From the NCBI GenBank assembly GCA_002732675.1, contig NVRR01000041.1, positions 1-15,433 of the forward strand: 15,433 nucleotides of DNA. The letters are read 5' to 3'. The notes under the pieces were generated by a model that did no database searches, was not told where the DNA came from, and was given only the letters and a program-made list of their open reading frames with translations. Position numbers and translations under genes: made by a program. The stretch is from Sneathiella sp. Lineage in GTDB: Bacteria; Pseudomonadota; Alphaproteobacteria; Sneathiellales; Sneathiellaceae. How positions within the stretch are numbered: the first letter of the stretch is position 1; every line of letters begins with the position of its first letter. Shown piece after piece: positions 14,221 through 15,433 of this stretch.

Positions 14221-15369
14221 TTACTCTGCCATTTCCGGAATATCGATAAACCGCTTCTCTTCCCAGCTTTTGAGTGCAAGTTCGGCGAACTGGACGCCCT
14301 TGGCCGCCTCACGCAGCGTCCAGCGGAACGGCGTATCGAGGACGACATGCTTCAAAAATAGCTCCCACTGGGCCTTGAAGGCATTATCAAATGGTTCCCG
14401 ATCCGGGATCGTCTGCCAGTCATCGAAGAAACTTATGACCTGCTTTTGGTCCGGGTTCCAGACTGGCTTCGGTGTCGCTTCTCGCGGTTGAATCCGGCAG
14501 TCGGTCAGGCCTGCGACAGCAGAGCCAAGCGTGCCGTTGACATGGAACGTGACGAGGTCGTCGCGACGAACGCGCGTGCACCAACTGCTGGCGATCTGCA
14601 CAACGGCGCCATTTTTGAGTTCGACTATCGCATAGGCCGCATCGTCGGCGGTCGCATCGTAACGATCCCCGTTTTCATCCCAGCGCTCGGGAATATGGAT
14701 TGCACCCCGGCAGACAAGAGAGCTGACGTCGCCGAAAAGATTATCGATGACATAGCGCCAGTGGCACATCATATCAAGAATGACCCCGCCGCCATCTTCC
14801 TTGCGGTAGTTCCATGAAGGGCGCTGTGCCGGTGTCCAATCGCCTTCAAACACCCAATAGCCAAAATCAATTCGTACATCGAGGATGCGGCCAAGGGCGC
14901 CGTTGTCGATCACCTGCTTCAGCCTCAGAAGGCCTGGCAACCAGAGTTTGTCCTGCACGGCACCGTTTTTCACGCCCGCAGCTTCTGCTGTGCGGGCGAG
15001 ATCGAGGGCCGCTTCAAGATTATCGGAAATTGGCTTTTCACAATAGACATGCTTGCCTGCCGCAATAGCTTTTTTCAATAGCTCTGCCCGCATCTGCGTT
15101 GATCCTGCGTCAAAGAAAATAACGTCATCAGGATTGGCAAGCGCTTCATCAAGATCGGTTGTCCAGCGCGTAATGTTGTGCTCTTTCGCGAGATGCTCAA
15201 CCTTAGCCGCGTTCCGGCCAACTAATATCGGGTCCGGCATCAACCGGCTGCCGTCAGGAAGAAGCAGGCCGTTTTCGGCGCGAATGGCGAGAATTGAACG
15301 GATCAAATGTTGATTCATCCCCATCCTGCCCGTCACCCCATGCATGATGATACCGATCCTGCGTTCCAT
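14221..15369 (-). CDS. Gfo/Idh/MocA-family oxidoreductase
   Basis: This 382-residue cytoplasmic NAD(P)-dependent dehydrogenase has the two-domain Gfo/Idh/MocA layout. The Rossmann dinucleotide motif is GVTGRMG at 11-17. CEKPIS at 110-115 holds the signature EKP with catalytic-site lysine K112. The C-terminal domain carries D199 and H203 in DMMCH, the D-x3-H pair typical of inositol and sugar dehydrogenases of the family. About 20 extra residues near 33-47 (NGLLLPDGSRLMPDP) widen the first domain compared with standard inositol dehydrogenase. The start at 15369 has AAGGGA seven bases upstream on the minus strand. It is the first gene of a three-gene operon with DUF993 and the isomerase-like gene, so it probably oxidises a sugar, glycoside or cyclitol hydroxyl to a ketone as the entry step. 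The 64 bases beyond it to the window edge show no convincing promoter. Confidence 0.92.
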   Translation of the reverse strand: MERRIGIIMHGVTGRMGMNQHLIRSILAIRAENGLLLPDGSRLMPDPILVGRNAAKVEHLAKEHNITRWTTDLDEALANPDDVIFFDAGSTQMRAELLKKAIAAGKHVYCEKPISDNLEAALDLARTAEAAGVKNGAVQDKLWLPGLLRLKQVIDNGALGRILDVRIDFGYWVFEGDWTPAQRPSWNYRKEDGGGVILDMMCHWRYVIDNLFGDVSSLVCRGAIHIPERWDENGDRYDATADDAAYAIVELKNGAVVQIASSWCTRVRRDDLVTFHVNGTLGSAVAGLTDCRIQPREATPKPVWNPDQKQVISFFDDWQTIPDREPFDNAFKAQWELFLKHVVLDTPFRWTLREAAKGVQFAELALKSWEEKRFIDIPEMAE

Positions 15370-15433
15370 TAAAATATCCCTTTCAATCCAATCAATTACG
15401 CATCGCTCTTCCGACGCTATATTTCCAAGTCAG

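Noticed and set aside
1..15433. Search by eye for CRISPR arrays, tRNA or rRNA genes, intact insertion sequences and phage genes
   Set aside because: No regularly spaced repeats, cloverleaf-like sequences, transposase or phage-type proteins were seen.

Overview
The window looks like a chromosomal catabolic region of an alphaproteobacterium with moderate GC content. The inference rests on gene content: two complete TRAP transporters, a DUF993 aldolase-like protein beside a Gfo/Idh/MocA dehydrogenase, pirin and Old Yellow Enzyme homologues, and good Shine-Dalgarno sites. No rRNA, tRNA, CRISPR array or intact insertion sequence was seen, so the taxon cannot be fixed.

Layout. (1) Bases 1-2867, plus strand: the 3' part of a short-chain dehydrogenase cut by the window edge, a pirin-family protein and an FMN-dependent NADH:flavin oxidoreductase, forming a probable redox operon. 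(2) Bases 2868-3329: no intact gene. The minus strand holds a possible decayed reading frame, and the AT-rich end probably carries the promoter and leader of the next operon. (3) Bases 3330-11904, plus strand: a long gene train of TRAP system 1 (dctP-dctQ-dctM type), a solo GAF-domain protein, a cytoplasmic prolidase-like amidohydrolase, a second TRAP binding protein, a TetR regulator, and the second TRAP membrane pair. (4) Bases 11905-12213: a possible 53-residue small gene or gene remnant containing several inverted repeats. (5) Bases 12214-15369, minus strand, convergent with the rest: a tight three-gene operon read as Gfo/Idh/MocA oxidoreductase, DUF993 dihydrodipicolinate-synthase-like protein, sugar phosphate isomerase/epimerase-like TIM barrel.

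How the genes may work together. In region 3 two periplasmic binding proteins of different subfamilies each feed their own QM membrane pair. Both systems flank a single amidohydrolase with no signal peptide, so the simplest reading is import of carboxylated amide or peptide-like compounds followed by cytoplasmic hydrolysis. The TetR protein and the GAF protein are the candidate sensors. Stem-loops lie directly after both binding-protein genes and over the ribosome-binding site of the second dctQ, suggesting that binding protein and membrane subunits are made in unequal amounts. In region 5 an NAD(P)-dependent oxidation, an isomerase/lyase-type step and a Schiff-base aldolase step could form a short pathway for an oxidised sugar or cyclitol. 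The substrates are not determined by the sequence.

Several starts were shortened from the longest open frame using ribosome-binding sites and gene overlaps: the first dctQ, the TetR regulator, the DUF993 gene and the isomerase.
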